From Candidatus Aminicenantota bacterium (GTDB lineage Bacteria; Acidobacteriota; Aminicenantia; Aminicenantales; Aminicenantaceae), in contig QMPV01000010.1 in NCBI GenBank assembly GCA_003648765.1, positions 1-35,942 on the forward strand: a stretch of DNA of 35,942 nucleotides. The letters run 5' to 3'. Positions 25,095-33,663 of this stretch are shown here, in pieces. A program made the translations under genes and the position numbers. Within the stretch, counting starts at the first letter, position 1. Each line of letters begins with the position of its first letter. Under the pieces are notes generated by a model. That model made no database searches and was not told the origin of the DNA. It saw only the letters and a program-made list of their open reading frames with translations.

Positions 25095-25103
25095 TGTTAT
25101 AAT
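25095..25103 (+). promoter_or_regulatory. Extended -10 promoter, leaderless start of the LolA-like gene
   Basis: TGTTATAAT has the same extended -10 as the JAB-like gene and lies 8 nt before ATG 25112. There is no recognisable -35 and no Shine-Dalgarno. Confidence 0.7.
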
Positions 25104-25111
25104 CAGTTTTA

Positions 25112-25750
25112 ATGAAGCGGCTGGCCCTTATCATGTTCTGTTTATCCCTGTATCTCCCAACCTCTCCCTCATCTCAAATCATTCAGCAATTAGCCACCCG
25201 CCTACAATCCTACACAACTCTCCACATGCGCTTTGAGCAGATATATTCTTCTTTAACTGTGAGTCAACCCCAAAGGGAAAAAGGCCAGCTTTATTATCAA
25301 AAGCCCGGCCTGATGCGGTGGGAATACACCAGTGAAGAAAAAAGGGTCTATTTGATTAAAGATAATCTCCTTTGGGAATATTTACCCGAAGAAAATCAAC
25401 TTGTCATTTATGACCTTACTTCCAAAGATTTCAACCAAACCCTCCTCTCCCTTCTTTCGGGGAAATTGGCTCTGGAAAACAATTATCAACTCTCTCTTCT
25501 CCCTCCAACTGGGACGAATTTTTACCGTTTACACTTAAAGCCTCTCCAAGAGGAATCGGAGTATGAACAAATTGAAATCGAAGTGAGCCGGAAAAATTGG
25601 CTGATTCATCGCGTGGTTTTCCTTGACTGGGCTGGGAATAAAACCGAGTTTATTTTTAAAGACATCAAGATTAATCGACCTCTTTCAACCGACATATTTC
25701 AGCTTAAATTACCCCCAGACATAGAAATTATTGATTATCGAAAAAAGTGA
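25112..25750 (+). CDS. LolA-like outer-membrane lipoprotein carrier
   Basis: This 212-residue periplasmic protein has a short signal peptide (MKRLALIMFCLSLYLPTSPS) and the LolA pattern. LATRLQSYTTLHMRFEQIY is followed by EKGQLYYQKPGLMRWEYTSEEKRVYLIKDNLLWEYLPEENQLVIYDL and the late strand KTEFIFKDIKINRPLSTDIFQLKLPPDIEIID. LolA ferries lipoproteins from the inner to the outer membrane, which agrees with the several predicted lipoproteins in the window. The ATG follows a TATAAT by 8 nt. It lies 70 bp upstream of the ECF sigma gene. Confidence 0.85.
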   Translation: MKRLALIMFCLSLYLPTSPSSQIIQQLATRLQSYTTLHMRFEQIYSSLTVSQPQREKGQLYYQKPGLMRWEYTSEEKRVYLIKDNLLWEYLPEENQLVIYDLTSKDFNQTLLSLLSGKLALENNYQLSLLPPTGTNFYRLHLKPLQEESEYEQIEIEVSRKNWLIHRVVFLDWAGNKTEFIFKDIKINRPLSTDIFQLKLPPDIEIIDYRKK

Positions 25751-25768
25751 ATAGCTACTCTCTCTCCA

Positions 25769-25795
25769 CAAACCATCTCTCTCTATTTTCGTATA
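25769..25795 (+). promoter_or_regulatory. Possible autoregulated ECF promoter
   Basis: CAAACC (25769-25774), 15 nt and CGTATA (25790-25795) have the layout of ECF promoters (AAC-type -35, CGT-type -10) and lie 25 nt before the sigma gene. The -35 is only a partial match. A TGAGG/CCTCA stem (25802-25806 with 25816-25820) would place the AGGA ribosome binding site in its loop. Confidence 0.35.
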
Positions 25796-25820
25796 TATTG
25801 CTGAGGGCAGGAAGTCCTCA

Positions 25821-26378
25821 ATGAAAGATGAACAAGAACTTATCCACCGAATATTACGAGGCGAAAGAGAAGCCTTTGCTATGATAGTTCAAAAATATCA
25901 AACGCCTCTTCTCAATTATGTAGGCCGCATGGTGACTGACCGAGACACAGCTCTTGACTTACTCCAAGAAATATTTTTGAAAATATATACCTCCCTTTAT
26001 CAGTATAATTCAACCTATCCCTTTCGAACCTGGATATTTAAAATTGCTTATAACCATGTCATTGATTTTTGGAGAAAAAGACGTATCGAGACCCAACCCC
26101 TTGAGGATGATCAATCTGGAATCTCCTTATTGAATATCCTGCCTCTTCAAGAAGAATCAATAACCAAAAAGTATGAATTACAACAATGGCGAAACAAAAT
26201 TGAGCGAGCCTTGGAAAAACTTTCAGCTCCTTGGAGGGAATTGTTTATCTGGCGTTATCTTAATGAACTCAGTTATGAAGAAATAGCTGAAATTAAAAAC
26301 CTGCCTCTCGGCACTGTGAAAAATCGAATCTTTCAGGCTAAGGAAAAACTTCGCCTCCTTCTGGAGGAAGAACAATGA
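25821..26378 (+). CDS. RNA polymerase ECF sigma factor
   Basis: This 185-residue sigma factor has region 2 (FAMIVQKYQTPLLNYVGRMV, DRDTALDLLQEIFLKIY, FRTWIFKIAYNHVIDFWRKRR; residues about 19-90). Region 4 is LEKLSAPWRELFIWRYLNEL, then SYEEIAEIKNLPLGTVKNRIFQAKEKL (about 133-182), with no region 3, as expected for group 4. It overlaps the downstream anti-sigma gene by four bases, so stoichiometric expression is likely. The stimulus is unknown; the envelope genes around it suggest an envelope-stress role. Confidence 0.95.
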   Translation: MKDEQELIHRILRGEREAFAMIVQKYQTPLLNYVGRMVTDRDTALDLLQEIFLKIYTSLYQYNSTYPFRTWIFKIAYNHVIDFWRKRRIETQPLEDDQSGISLLNILPLQEESITKKYELQQWRNKIERALEKLSAPWRELFIWRYLNELSYEEIAEIKNLPLGTVKNRIFQAKEKLRLLLEEEQ

Positions 26379-26953
26379 ATTGTCTCTCTCCTGAAAAGAT
26401 CTATCTTTACTTGGAAAAGGATCTTTCTCCAGAAGAGGAAATGGCTGTTCGCCACCACCTCCGGTCCTGTCAGCGTTGCCGTCAGCTTCTGGCTGATCGG
26501 GCTCAATTCTTAAAAGCCATCAAAAATTTGCCCAGTTGGCAACCGCCTCCTGATTTTACTGACAGGGTTATGGAAAAAATTATTAATCAAGGAGTGGGCT
26601 TTAAGGAAATTATATTTACTGTCCTAGGATTAGTTACTTTCATCTCTCTCAGCTTAGTCTGTCTCATATATCTAGCGGGAATTAATTTGCTCCAAACCTT
26701 TTCCCATTTTTACCAGAGTCTAATGGCATCAACTGAAACTTTTCTTGTTTTCCTGGCAAAAATGGCCAAAATAATTATCCTCTTGCTAAAAATAACCTTC
26801 TCTTTGGGAGAACAAGTCTTCAAAGTCCTTAGTTCTTTTCTCTTCCTCGGCCGGATAGAATATATAGGCCTACTGGTCGGCTGTTTATTGCCCCTCCTGA
26901 TTCTTGGACTCTACGTCTTTCGGAGAAAAATGTTTTCAGGAGCTTTGTTATGA
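26375..26953 (+). CDS. Membrane anti-sigma factor with zf-HC2 domain
   Basis: This 192-residue protein has an N-terminal zinc anti-sigma domain with His28, Cys32 and Cys35 (HHLRSCQRCRQLL). PSWQPPPDFTDRVMEKI links it to a membrane part with hydrophobic segments near residues 79-102, 124-140 and 162-182. It would hold the ECF sigma factor at the inner membrane. Most zf-HC2 anti-sigmas have one membrane span; two or three are predicted here. ATG overlaps the sigma stop (ATGA) and has GGAGGAAG upstream. Confidence 0.88.
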   Translation: MNCLSPEKIYLYLEKDLSPEEEMAVRHHLRSCQRCRQLLADRAQFLKAIKNLPSWQPPPDFTDRVMEKIINQGVGFKEIIFTVLGLVTFISLSLVCLIYLAGINLLQTFSHFYQSLMASTETFLVFLAKMAKIIILLLKITFSLGEQVFKVLSSFLFLGRIEYIGLLVGCLLPLLILGLYVFRRKMFSGALL

Positions 26954-27846
26954 GAAAACTTGTGCTTATTTCAATTTTGACCATCGGCTTCCTCCTGAGC
27001 GCGAATTTCCCTCTGGCTGCTCAAGGAGTTCTCCTGAAAAAAGATATCTATGTGGGACCTGATGAAACCCAGGATAATGTCATCACTTTTGGTGGAGAGA
27101 TTGTCATTGAAGGAAGAGTTAAAGAAAGCGTGGTGGCTTTCGGCGGAAGAATTGTGGTTTTCGGAGAAGTGGACAGCTCAGTGGTGGGCATCGGTGCTGA
27201 GATCACTCTCCACCCCTCAGCCGTCGTCCATGGAGATGTCGTGTCCATCGGTGGTGCTTTAAATCGTGATCCCCAGGCGAAAATTGACGGAGATACCATC
27301 TTTTTTGAAACTACTGATGAACTATGGACTTCATTAAAAACAGCCTTGGAGGGATTCTTCGGGTTAACTCTCCTGCCGATTATTCTTCTGATTAAAATCA
27401 TCGCTCTCTTCGTTTGGTTGATTATCGCTTTACTTATCGCCCTGCTCTTTCCCCGTCACGTGGCAACTGCATCTTTGGAAATACGGAAGAATTTCTGGCC
27501 GGTCTTCGGAGTGGGTTTTTTAAGTATCATTATTTTTGCCGGTCTGGTCCTCTTTTCAGTGTTCCTTTCTCTCATCATTATTGGTCTGCCTTTATTAATT
27601 ACCCTCATCTTTATCGGTCTAGTCATCAAGATGTTCAGCCGGGTGGTCATCTATGCTTTCTTTGGTGAAGTCTTGACTAAAGCCTTCGGCACAAAAAATC
27701 CCGCTTTGATCTTACAGGTGGTATTGGGCTTTCTGCTTGTCAGTCTGATTACTTTCATTCCCTGGCTGGGAACTCTCGTCGCTTTTGTGCTTAACATAAT
27801 TGGCTGGGGAACAGTGGTCAAAACTAGATTTGGAACACGGTCTTAA
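26950..27846 (+). CDS. Signal-peptide bactofilin-like/beta-repeat protein with C-terminal membrane domain
   Basis: This 298-residue protein has a signal peptide (residues 1-25). About 90 residues of short beta-repeats follow (VITFGGEIVIEGRVKESVVAF, then repeated GG and VV steps to about residue 118), similar to polymer-forming (bactofilin-like) solenoids. Four or more hydrophobic spans follow (about 135-170, 184-228, 253-289). Such proteins are often encoded behind ECF sigma/anti-sigma pairs but have no defined function. The ATGA overlap with the anti-sigma gene makes it the third member of the operon. It may be the effector or sensor of the sigma system. Confidence 0.75.
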   Translation: MRKLVLISILTIGFLLSANFPLAAQGVLLKKDIYVGPDETQDNVITFGGEIVIEGRVKESVVAFGGRIVVFGEVDSSVVGIGAEITLHPSAVVHGDVVSIGGALNRDPQAKIDGDTIFFETTDELWTSLKTALEGFFGLTLLPIILLIKIIALFVWLIIALLIALLFPRHVATASLEIRKNFWPVFGVGFLSIIIFAGLVLFSVFLSLIIIGLPLLITLIFIGLVIKMFSRVVIYAFFGEVLTKAFGTKNPALILQVVLGFLLVSLITFIPWLGTLVAFVLNIIGWGTVVKTRFGTRS

Positions 27847-27857
27847 AAATAGACCAG

Positions 27858-28421
27858 TTAAATTTCTAAGATTTCTTTTTCCTTCTGTTTGGCCAACTCC
27901 TCAGCTTTCTTGCTATATTCATCCATCAATTCCTGGAGTTTATCCAGGCCTCGGTATTTATCATCTTCAGTTATTTCCTTCTCCTCCTCCAACTCTTCAA
28001 TCCTCTCTTTGGTTTCTCGCCGCATGTTACGTAAAGCTGTTTTCTCCTCTTCCAGCATCTTCCTGACAAAACGGGCCAGTTCTTTTCGTCTTTCCTCATC
28101 CAGCGGAGGCACAGGGATCTTCAACATTTTACCATCATTAACCGGATTAAAGCCCAAATCGGCCGCTCTTATAGCTTTTTCAATGGCCTCCAGGGTAGTA
28201 GGGTCATAAGGCTGAACAGTAATTAAAGTTGGGTCAGGAATACCCAAAGTAGCTATCTGATTAATCGGTGTTTGAGTGCCGTAATAATCAATTTTTATAT
28301 CTTCAAAAATACTCAAATTAGCCCGGCCGGTCCGCAATTTTCCCAATTCACGACGGAAATGTTCAATAGAATACTTCATTTTCTTTTCCAGTTCTCTCAA
28401 TTCTTCCTTTACTTTTTCCAT
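27858..28421 (-). CDS. frr: Ribosome recycling factor
   Basis: This 187-residue protein has the full RRF length and sequence: FRRELGKLRTGRANLSIFEDIKIDYYGTQTPINQIATL near the start, and PPLDEERRKELARFVRKMLEEEKTALRNMRRE in the helical domain. With EF-G it splits post-termination ribosomes. ATG 28421 is preceded by GGAGGAAGGAG. It is the last gene of the rplM-rpsI-rpsB-tsf-pyrH-frr run and ends 11 bp from the convergent bactofilin-like gene. Confidence 0.97.
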   Translation of the reverse strand: MEKVKEELRELEKKMKYSIEHFRRELGKLRTGRANLSIFEDIKIDYYGTQTPINQIATLGIPDPTLITVQPYDPTTLEAIEKAIRAADLGFNPVNDGKMLKIPVPPLDEERRKELARFVRKMLEEEKTALRNMRRETKERIEELEEEKEITEDDKYRGLDKLQELMDEYSKKAEELAKQKEKEILEI

Positions 28422-28471
28422 GACTCTCCTTCCTCCTTTCTCTTGGCTGAGAAAGAATCTCCAGTCAATCT

Positions 28472-29225
<754 letters not shown>

Positions 29226-29246
<21 letters not shown>

Positions 29247-29822
29247 CCGCGAAAATCTCTTGACTTGAATGTTCTCTCCAAATTTAGCAATATGGGTGGC
29301 GATCAACTGAGCAATGGTTATTTTATCATCCCGAATGTAGGGTTGTTCTAGCAGACAAACTTCTTCATAAAATTTCTTTAACTTACCTTCAATAATTTTT
29401 TCTATGACTTGCGGGGGCTTATTTGAATCCTTGAATTGCTCCCGAATAATTTCCTTCTCCTGCTCAATAACTTCTTCCTCAACATCCTCTGGAGAGATAT
29501 ACCGGGGATTGGCGGCGGCGATGTGCATAGCAATGTTTTTTACTAAAGCCTGAAATTCCTCATTCCGGGCGACAAAATCAGTTTCACAATTCACTTCAAC
29601 CAAAACGCCTATTTTCCCATTAGTATGAATATAAGCTCCAACTAATCCCTCAGTGGTCTCTCGGCTCATTTTATCTTTAGCGCGGGCATAACCTTTCTTT
29701 CGCAAAATGGTAATAGCTTTTTCTATATCCCCCTCGGCTTCCTGGAGAGCCCGCTTACATTCCATCATCCCTATGCCGGTGCGATCTCTGAGTTGTTTGA
29801 CCAGATCTGCTTTTATTTCCAT
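29226..29822 (-). CDS. tsf: Translation elongation factor Ts
   Basis: This 198-residue protein is the short form of EF-Ts, the nucleotide exchange factor for EF-Tu. The N-terminal UBA-like domain is [37 protein letters not shown] (8-44). The core follows with [20 protein letters not shown] (71-90) and the C-terminal module [23 protein letters not shown], then [16 protein letters not shown]. The C-terminus is short, as in Thermus-type EF-Ts. It lies downstream of rpsB as usual. Its last codons are duplicated just after the stop. Confidence 0.97.
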
Positions 29823-29841
29823 CTTTATTTCTCCTTTTGAC

Positions 29842-30678
29842 CTATGTTTTCTCGTTCTGGGAGCTTCCCGAGTTCTCTGAGGAAGAAGTTTTGTGTTCCT
29901 CAGAGGAAGAAATTTCTGCTTCGGGTGAAGCGGCTTCGGCGACTCCTTCTTTTTCTTCTTCAGCTTCTCGCTCTTGCAATAATTCTTTTTCCAAACGACG
30001 CTTCTTCCCCTCTATAATTGCCTCCGCTGCTTTGGAGACAAACAATTCGATAGCCCGGACAGCATCATCATTACCAGGAATGGGAAAATCTATGCCTTCC
30101 GGGTCGGCGTTAGTATCAACAATAGCCACAATCGGAATGCCCAATTTTTTGGCTTCGGTGACAGCAATCTCCTCCTTAACCGCGTCAATAACAAATAAAG
30201 CTCCAGGTAATTCAGTCATCGTCTTAATTCCGCCCAGATTTTTAGCCAACTTCCGATAGACTTTTTCCATGCGAGACTGTTCTTTTTTAGAAAGAAGCTC
30301 CCAACGTCCATCCTCCTTCATTTCTTCCAGCTCAATCAACCGGTCTACACTCTTGCGAATCACCTTATAATTGGTTAACAGTCCACCCAACCAACGGTTA
30401 TTAACATAACAACTTTCTGATTTTTCGGCATACTCCTTAATAATATCCTGGGCTTGCTTTTTGGTTCCTACCATTAACACAATCTGTCCTTCTTCTGAAA
30501 TATCTCTTAAGAAATTAAGGGCTTCTCGGAATATTTTGATGGTTTTCTGCAGGTCAATTATATAAATCCCGTTCCTCTTCCCAAAGATGAAATCCTTCAT
30601 CTTGGGATTCCAGCGTCTTGTCTGATGACCGAAATGGACTCCTGCTTCTAATAGTTCTTTCATTGTTACTGACACCAA
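29842..30678 (-). CDS. rpsB: 30S ribosomal protein S2
   Basis: This 278-residue protein begins [40 protein letters not shown], the S2 signature. [16 protein letters not shown] and [19 protein letters not shown]-like elements follow (here [20 protein letters not shown]). The last 45 residues are a low-complexity Glu/Ser-rich tail beyond the usual S2 end. No ATG gives a full N-terminus; the TTG at 30678 lies 7 nt after GGAGG and is chosen (GTG at 30675 is possible). It is followed by tsf. Confidence 0.97.
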   Translation of the reverse strand: MVSVTMKELLEAGVHFGHQTRRWNPKMKDFIFGKRNGIYIIDLQKTIKIFREALNFLRDISEEGQIVLMVGTKKQAQDIIKEYAEKSESCYVNNRWLGGLLTNYKVIRKSVDRLIELEEMKEDGRWELLSKKEQSRMEKVYRKLAKNLGGIKTMTELPGALFVIDAVKEEIAVTEAKKLGIPIVAIVDTNADPEGIDFPIPGNDDAVRAIELFVSKAAEAIIEGKKRRLEKELLQEREAEEEKEGVAEAASPEAEISSSEEHKTSSSENSGSSQNEKT

Positions 30679-30692
30679 GTTTACTCCTCCAT

Positions 30693-31097
30693 TTAGCGCT
30701 TGTGATACTGAGGTGCTTTACGGGCGCCCCTCAAACCATATTTTTTCCGCTCTTTAATCCTGGCATCTCGAGTGAGAAGACCAGCTTCCTTTAGAGTAGG
30801 TCTAAGTTCTTTGTTAAATTCGACCAGAGCTCGAGCGATACCCAACCTAACTGCTTCGGCTTGTCCACTTATTCCCCCGCCATCAACTCGAATTAAAAGG
30901 TCAAATTTATTTACTGTATCAGTCAATCTGAGTGGTTGAGTAATGGTATGACGAAGACTCTCAACACTGAAATACTCATCAAAGGGACGGGGTCTTTTAT
31001 TGACATAAAGAGTAATTTCTCCTTTGCCCGGCCGTAAATAGACTCGAGCTATGGCTGTCTTTCGCTTGCCGGTGCCGTAATATTGAATTAAGCTCAA
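30693..31097 (-). CDS. rpsI: 30S ribosomal protein S9
   Basis: This 134-residue protein has the S9 signatures [14 protein letters not shown] (6-19), [20 protein letters not shown] (73-92) and the C-terminal [17 protein letters not shown], whose KR end reaches the P-site tRNA. The only suitable start is TTG at 31097, just after AGGAGG. It follows rplM by 8 bp and precedes rpsB by 14 bp. Confidence 0.97.
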   Translation of the reverse strand: MSLIQYYGTGKRKTAIARVYLRPGKGEITLYVNKRPRPFDEYFSVESLRHTITQPLRLTDTVNKFDLLIRVDGGGISGQAEAVRLGIARALVEFNKELRPTLKEAGLLTRDARIKERKKYGLRGARKAPQYHKR

Positions 31098-31105
31098 GGT
31101 TCCTC

Positions 31106-31534
31106 CTAAAACTGGTATTCTTGAGGTTGCTGGGCTTGATGGGGGTGTTCTGGTCCTCGATAAACCTTCAATTTCTTGTAAATCTTACGACCCAGACGGT
31201 TCTTGGGAATCATTCCCCAAACTGCCTTCTTAATTACCTCTTCAGGTTTTTTGGCCAACATCTCTTTTAAAGTTTTTTCTTTAAGACCACCTGGATAACC
31301 TGAATGAGAATAATATTTTTTCTGTTCCAGCTTTTTGCCAGTAACCTTTACTTTTTCAGCATTGATCACCACCACAAAATCACCACAATCCAGATGATCA
31401 CAATACTCAACTTTTCTTTTGCCCCTGAGAAGGACAGCAATTTCGGTCGCCAGACGTCCAAGTGTCTTGCCTTCGGCATTAACCAGCCACCACTTTCTCG
31501 TGATCTCCTCTTTTTTGGGAAAAAAAGTTTTCAT
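31106..31534 (-). CDS. rplM: 50S ribosomal protein L13
   Basis: This 142-residue protein has [27 protein letters not shown] (13-39), [20 protein letters not shown] and [24 protein letters not shown], all diagnostic for L13. ATG 31534 lies 9 nt after GAGG; an in-frame TTG at 31540 is less likely. It heads the translation operon, with a promoter at 31595-31623. Confidence 0.97.
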   Translation of the reverse strand: MKTFFPKKEEITRKWWLVNAEGKTLGRLATEIAVLLRGKRKVEYCDHLDCGDFVVVINAEKVKVTGKKLEQKKYYSHSGYPGGLKEKTLKEMLAKKPEEVIKKAVWGMIPKNRLGRKIYKKLKVYRGPEHPHQAQQPQEYQF

Positions 31535-31594
31535 CTTCAACTTCCTCTATCTATGAAAAATTTGATTTTAAATATAAAGAAATAGGGATGCCAT

Positions 31595-31623
31595 AAAATA
31601 CTAAATCTTTCTCTACTTGTCAA
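31595..31623 (-). promoter_or_regulatory. Promoter of the rplM-rpsI-rpsB-tsf-pyrH-frr operon
   Basis: On the minus strand a perfect TTGACA (31618-31623), 17 nt and TATTTT (31595-31600) lie about 60 nt upstream of rplM. The leader is AT-rich. Confidence 0.7.
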
Positions 31624-31665
31624 CCTTTACCGGAGAGAGAAGTTGATAGCTGTCCTCACTCCAAT

Positions 31666-32346
31666 CTAATTAAGCCAAATTTTCTGAGTCCGCCTGGGTT
31701 TAAACAAGCGGACTAGAAAAATTCCGGCTAAAAATCCACCAATGTGAGCAAACCAGGCCACGCCGCCACCCAGACCCACATTCATCACTTGGAGGAAAAA
31801 CCAGAGCAAAAGAAAAAATGCGGCCGGCACCGGAACAATCTCAATAAAAACAAAGAGAAAAACAAGGGTCATTACCCGGGCGTGAGGAAAGAGAATTAGA
31901 TAAGCCCCTAATATTCCGGCTATGGCTCCACTGGCACCAATCATAGGCACTGTGGAATTAGGATTAAAAATTATATGGGTGAAACTGGCGGCTAAACCAC
32001 AAATTAAATAAAACAGGATGAAACGGAGCGAGCCAAGATAATCTTCAACATTATTGCCGAAAATCCAGAGATAAAGCATATTCCCACCTAGATGGAGCAG
32101 ACCACCATGAAGGAACATAGCTGTCAGTAGAGTCAAAGGCGGAAACAAACGAGGAATCCGAGGCAAAGCTAAAGTTCGAAAATGGGTAATCTCATAAGGA
32201 ATAGCCCCCAGCCGCAAGACATGATATTGAAGTCCCTCTGGAGAGAAAATTTGATAAAAGAAAATAACTACATTTAACCCGATAAACAGGAGCGTAATAA
32301 GAGGAAATCTCGATGTAGGATTCTCATCTTTAAGTGGGATAAACAT
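31666..32346 (-). CDS. Rhomboid-family intramembrane serine protease
   Basis: This 226-residue polytopic membrane protein has the rhomboid motifs FLHGGLLHLGGNMLYLWIFGNNVED (79-103), the nucleophile in GASGAIAG (Ser139) and the catalytic His201 in AHIGGFLAG. Rhomboids cleave transmembrane substrates near the membrane surface. It resembles the six-TM bacterial group. ATG 32346 has only a weak ribosome binding site (GATAGTGG). The gene lies upstream of the L13 operon but has its own expression unit. Confidence 0.93.
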   Translation of the reverse strand: MFIPLKDENPTSRFPLITLLFIGLNVVIFFYQIFSPEGLQYHVLRLGAIPYEITHFRTLALPRIPRLFPPLTLLTAMFLHGGLLHLGGNMLYLWIFGNNVEDYLGSLRFILFYLICGLAASFTHIIFNPNSTVPMIGASGAIAGILGAYLILFPHARVMTLVFLFVFIEIVPVPAAFFLLLWFFLQVMNVGLGGGVAWFAHIGGFLAGIFLVRLFKPRRTQKIWLN

Positions 32347-32502
32347 CCACTATCCAGATTTATGACTTAAACCTATCTGCTAATATCTAGAGAGAAGATA
32401 GATTATACGTCTTCTTAACTTACTTCCCCCTTATCCTTTTCAGGCCAACAGCTCGTCTTCTCAAAATACCTCATCTTAGAATCTTAGGGCTGGATATTCC
32501 TC

Positions 32503-33492
32503 TTATTTAATTCCCTTCAATTCCTCTTCTAACTTTTTCCTCTCTGCCTGCCGCTGTCGGGCTTCTTTAAATTTCTCGGCGTACATATCAGCTTCCTGCT
32601 CATAGCGTTTGGCTCTTTCCGGAATTAACTTAGCTAAAACACTCTTATAAAGAACTGACAGCCAGGAATAAGGTTCAGGATATTGAGGATCAAGTTCATT
32701 AGCCTTTTTCAGACATTCCTCACTTATTTTGGCTAATTTTAAACGCTCTGTTCGGGGAAGCCGATTCTGAAGGCGATAAGCTTTGGACCAACGATTAACT
32801 CCTTTGGACAACCAGGCCGCCGCATTATCGGGTTCAAGAAGAGTTCTCTTGTCATGGGCTTCAAAAGCTTTATCAAATTCAGGTACTGGTTGAATGCTTT
32901 CATAATACTGAGCTAAATAAGCATATCCTTGAGGATTCTCTGGATCAAGCTCAATTCTCCGGAGATACATTTGCTCAGCTTTTTGCTTTAACTCTTCCCT
33001 CTCACCGGCATAACGTTTATAAAATTCAGCCACAACATAGTAATTGGCCATATTAGTCGGCTCCATTTCTAGGATCTTCAGATAAAGCTTTTCCGCCTCC
33101 TCAAAATTGCCTAACTTATCATACATATCCCCTAAAGAATAGATGACATCCTTATTATTGGGATTAAACTCGTAGGCTTTCTTCAGAGCTTCTAGGGCTT
33201 TCTCTGCCCGTTGTAAATTATCTTCCGTATCTACTCCTGGTTTATAAAGCTGTTTATAACTCTCTCCCAAAAAGCGGTAGGCATCAACAAGATTGGGATT
33301 ATACTGTAAGGCTAACTCATATTCCTTAATCGCTTTCCGATAAAGGCCCTCACTAAAATTGTGATTGGCTTTATTAAAGTGATAGTTGCCTTTGAGATAA
33401 TTGACACTCAACTTGGAACAACCTGTCCAACTGATGAGGAAAACGAGTAGACCGAAAGAAATCAGGATGGGGACCAATCCTTTTCGTGACAT
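32503..33492 (-). CDS. TPR-repeat lipoprotein
   Basis: This 329-residue protein has a hydrophobic signal ending ISWTGC, an acceptable lipobox (Cys near residue 25), so it is probably lipid-anchored. The mature part is TPR repeats: LYRKAIKEYELALQYNPNLVDAYRFLGESY, then NFEEAEKLYLKILEMEPTNMANYY. It ends in a charged helix (RRQRQAERKK-like). Two adjacent ATGs exist; 33492 lies 5 nt after GGAGG and is preferred over 33495. The leader and promoter (33547-33575) are conventional. Confidence 0.85.
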   Translation of the reverse strand: MSRKGLVPILISFGLLVFLISWTGCSKLSVNYLKGNYHFNKANHNFSEGLYRKAIKEYELALQYNPNLVDAYRFLGESYKQLYKPGVDTEDNLQRAEKALEALKKAYEFNPNNKDVIYSLGDMYDKLGNFEEAEKLYLKILEMEPTNMANYYVVAEFYKRYAGEREELKQKAEQMYLRRIELDPENPQGYAYLAQYYESIQPVPEFDKAFEAHDKRTLLEPDNAAAWLSKGVNRWSKAYRLQNRLPRTERLKLAKISEECLKKANELDPQYPEPYSWLSVLYKSVLAKLIPERAKRYEQEADMYAEKFKEARQRQAERKKLEEELKGIK

Positions 33493-33546
33493 CATGACCT
33501 CCTTAAGACAGCATATAAAATTTGCGTATGTTATACTCGAAACTTT

Positions 33547-33575
33547 TTTATAAAGGAAACCAGGCTTAAAGTCAA
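33547..33575 (-). promoter_or_regulatory. Promoter of the TPR lipoprotein gene
   Basis: On the minus strand TTGACT (33570-33575), 17 nt and TATAAA (33547-33552) lie about 55 nt before the start. The leader contains AAGGAGG. Confidence 0.7.
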
Positions 33576-33663
33576 GGACTGAAAGGTGGCTTTTTTCTCT
33601 TTCAGGGAAGAAGTTCTGCCTTCTTCTTTTATCCTCTTCTTTAAAACAAAGTAAATCTAAAAA

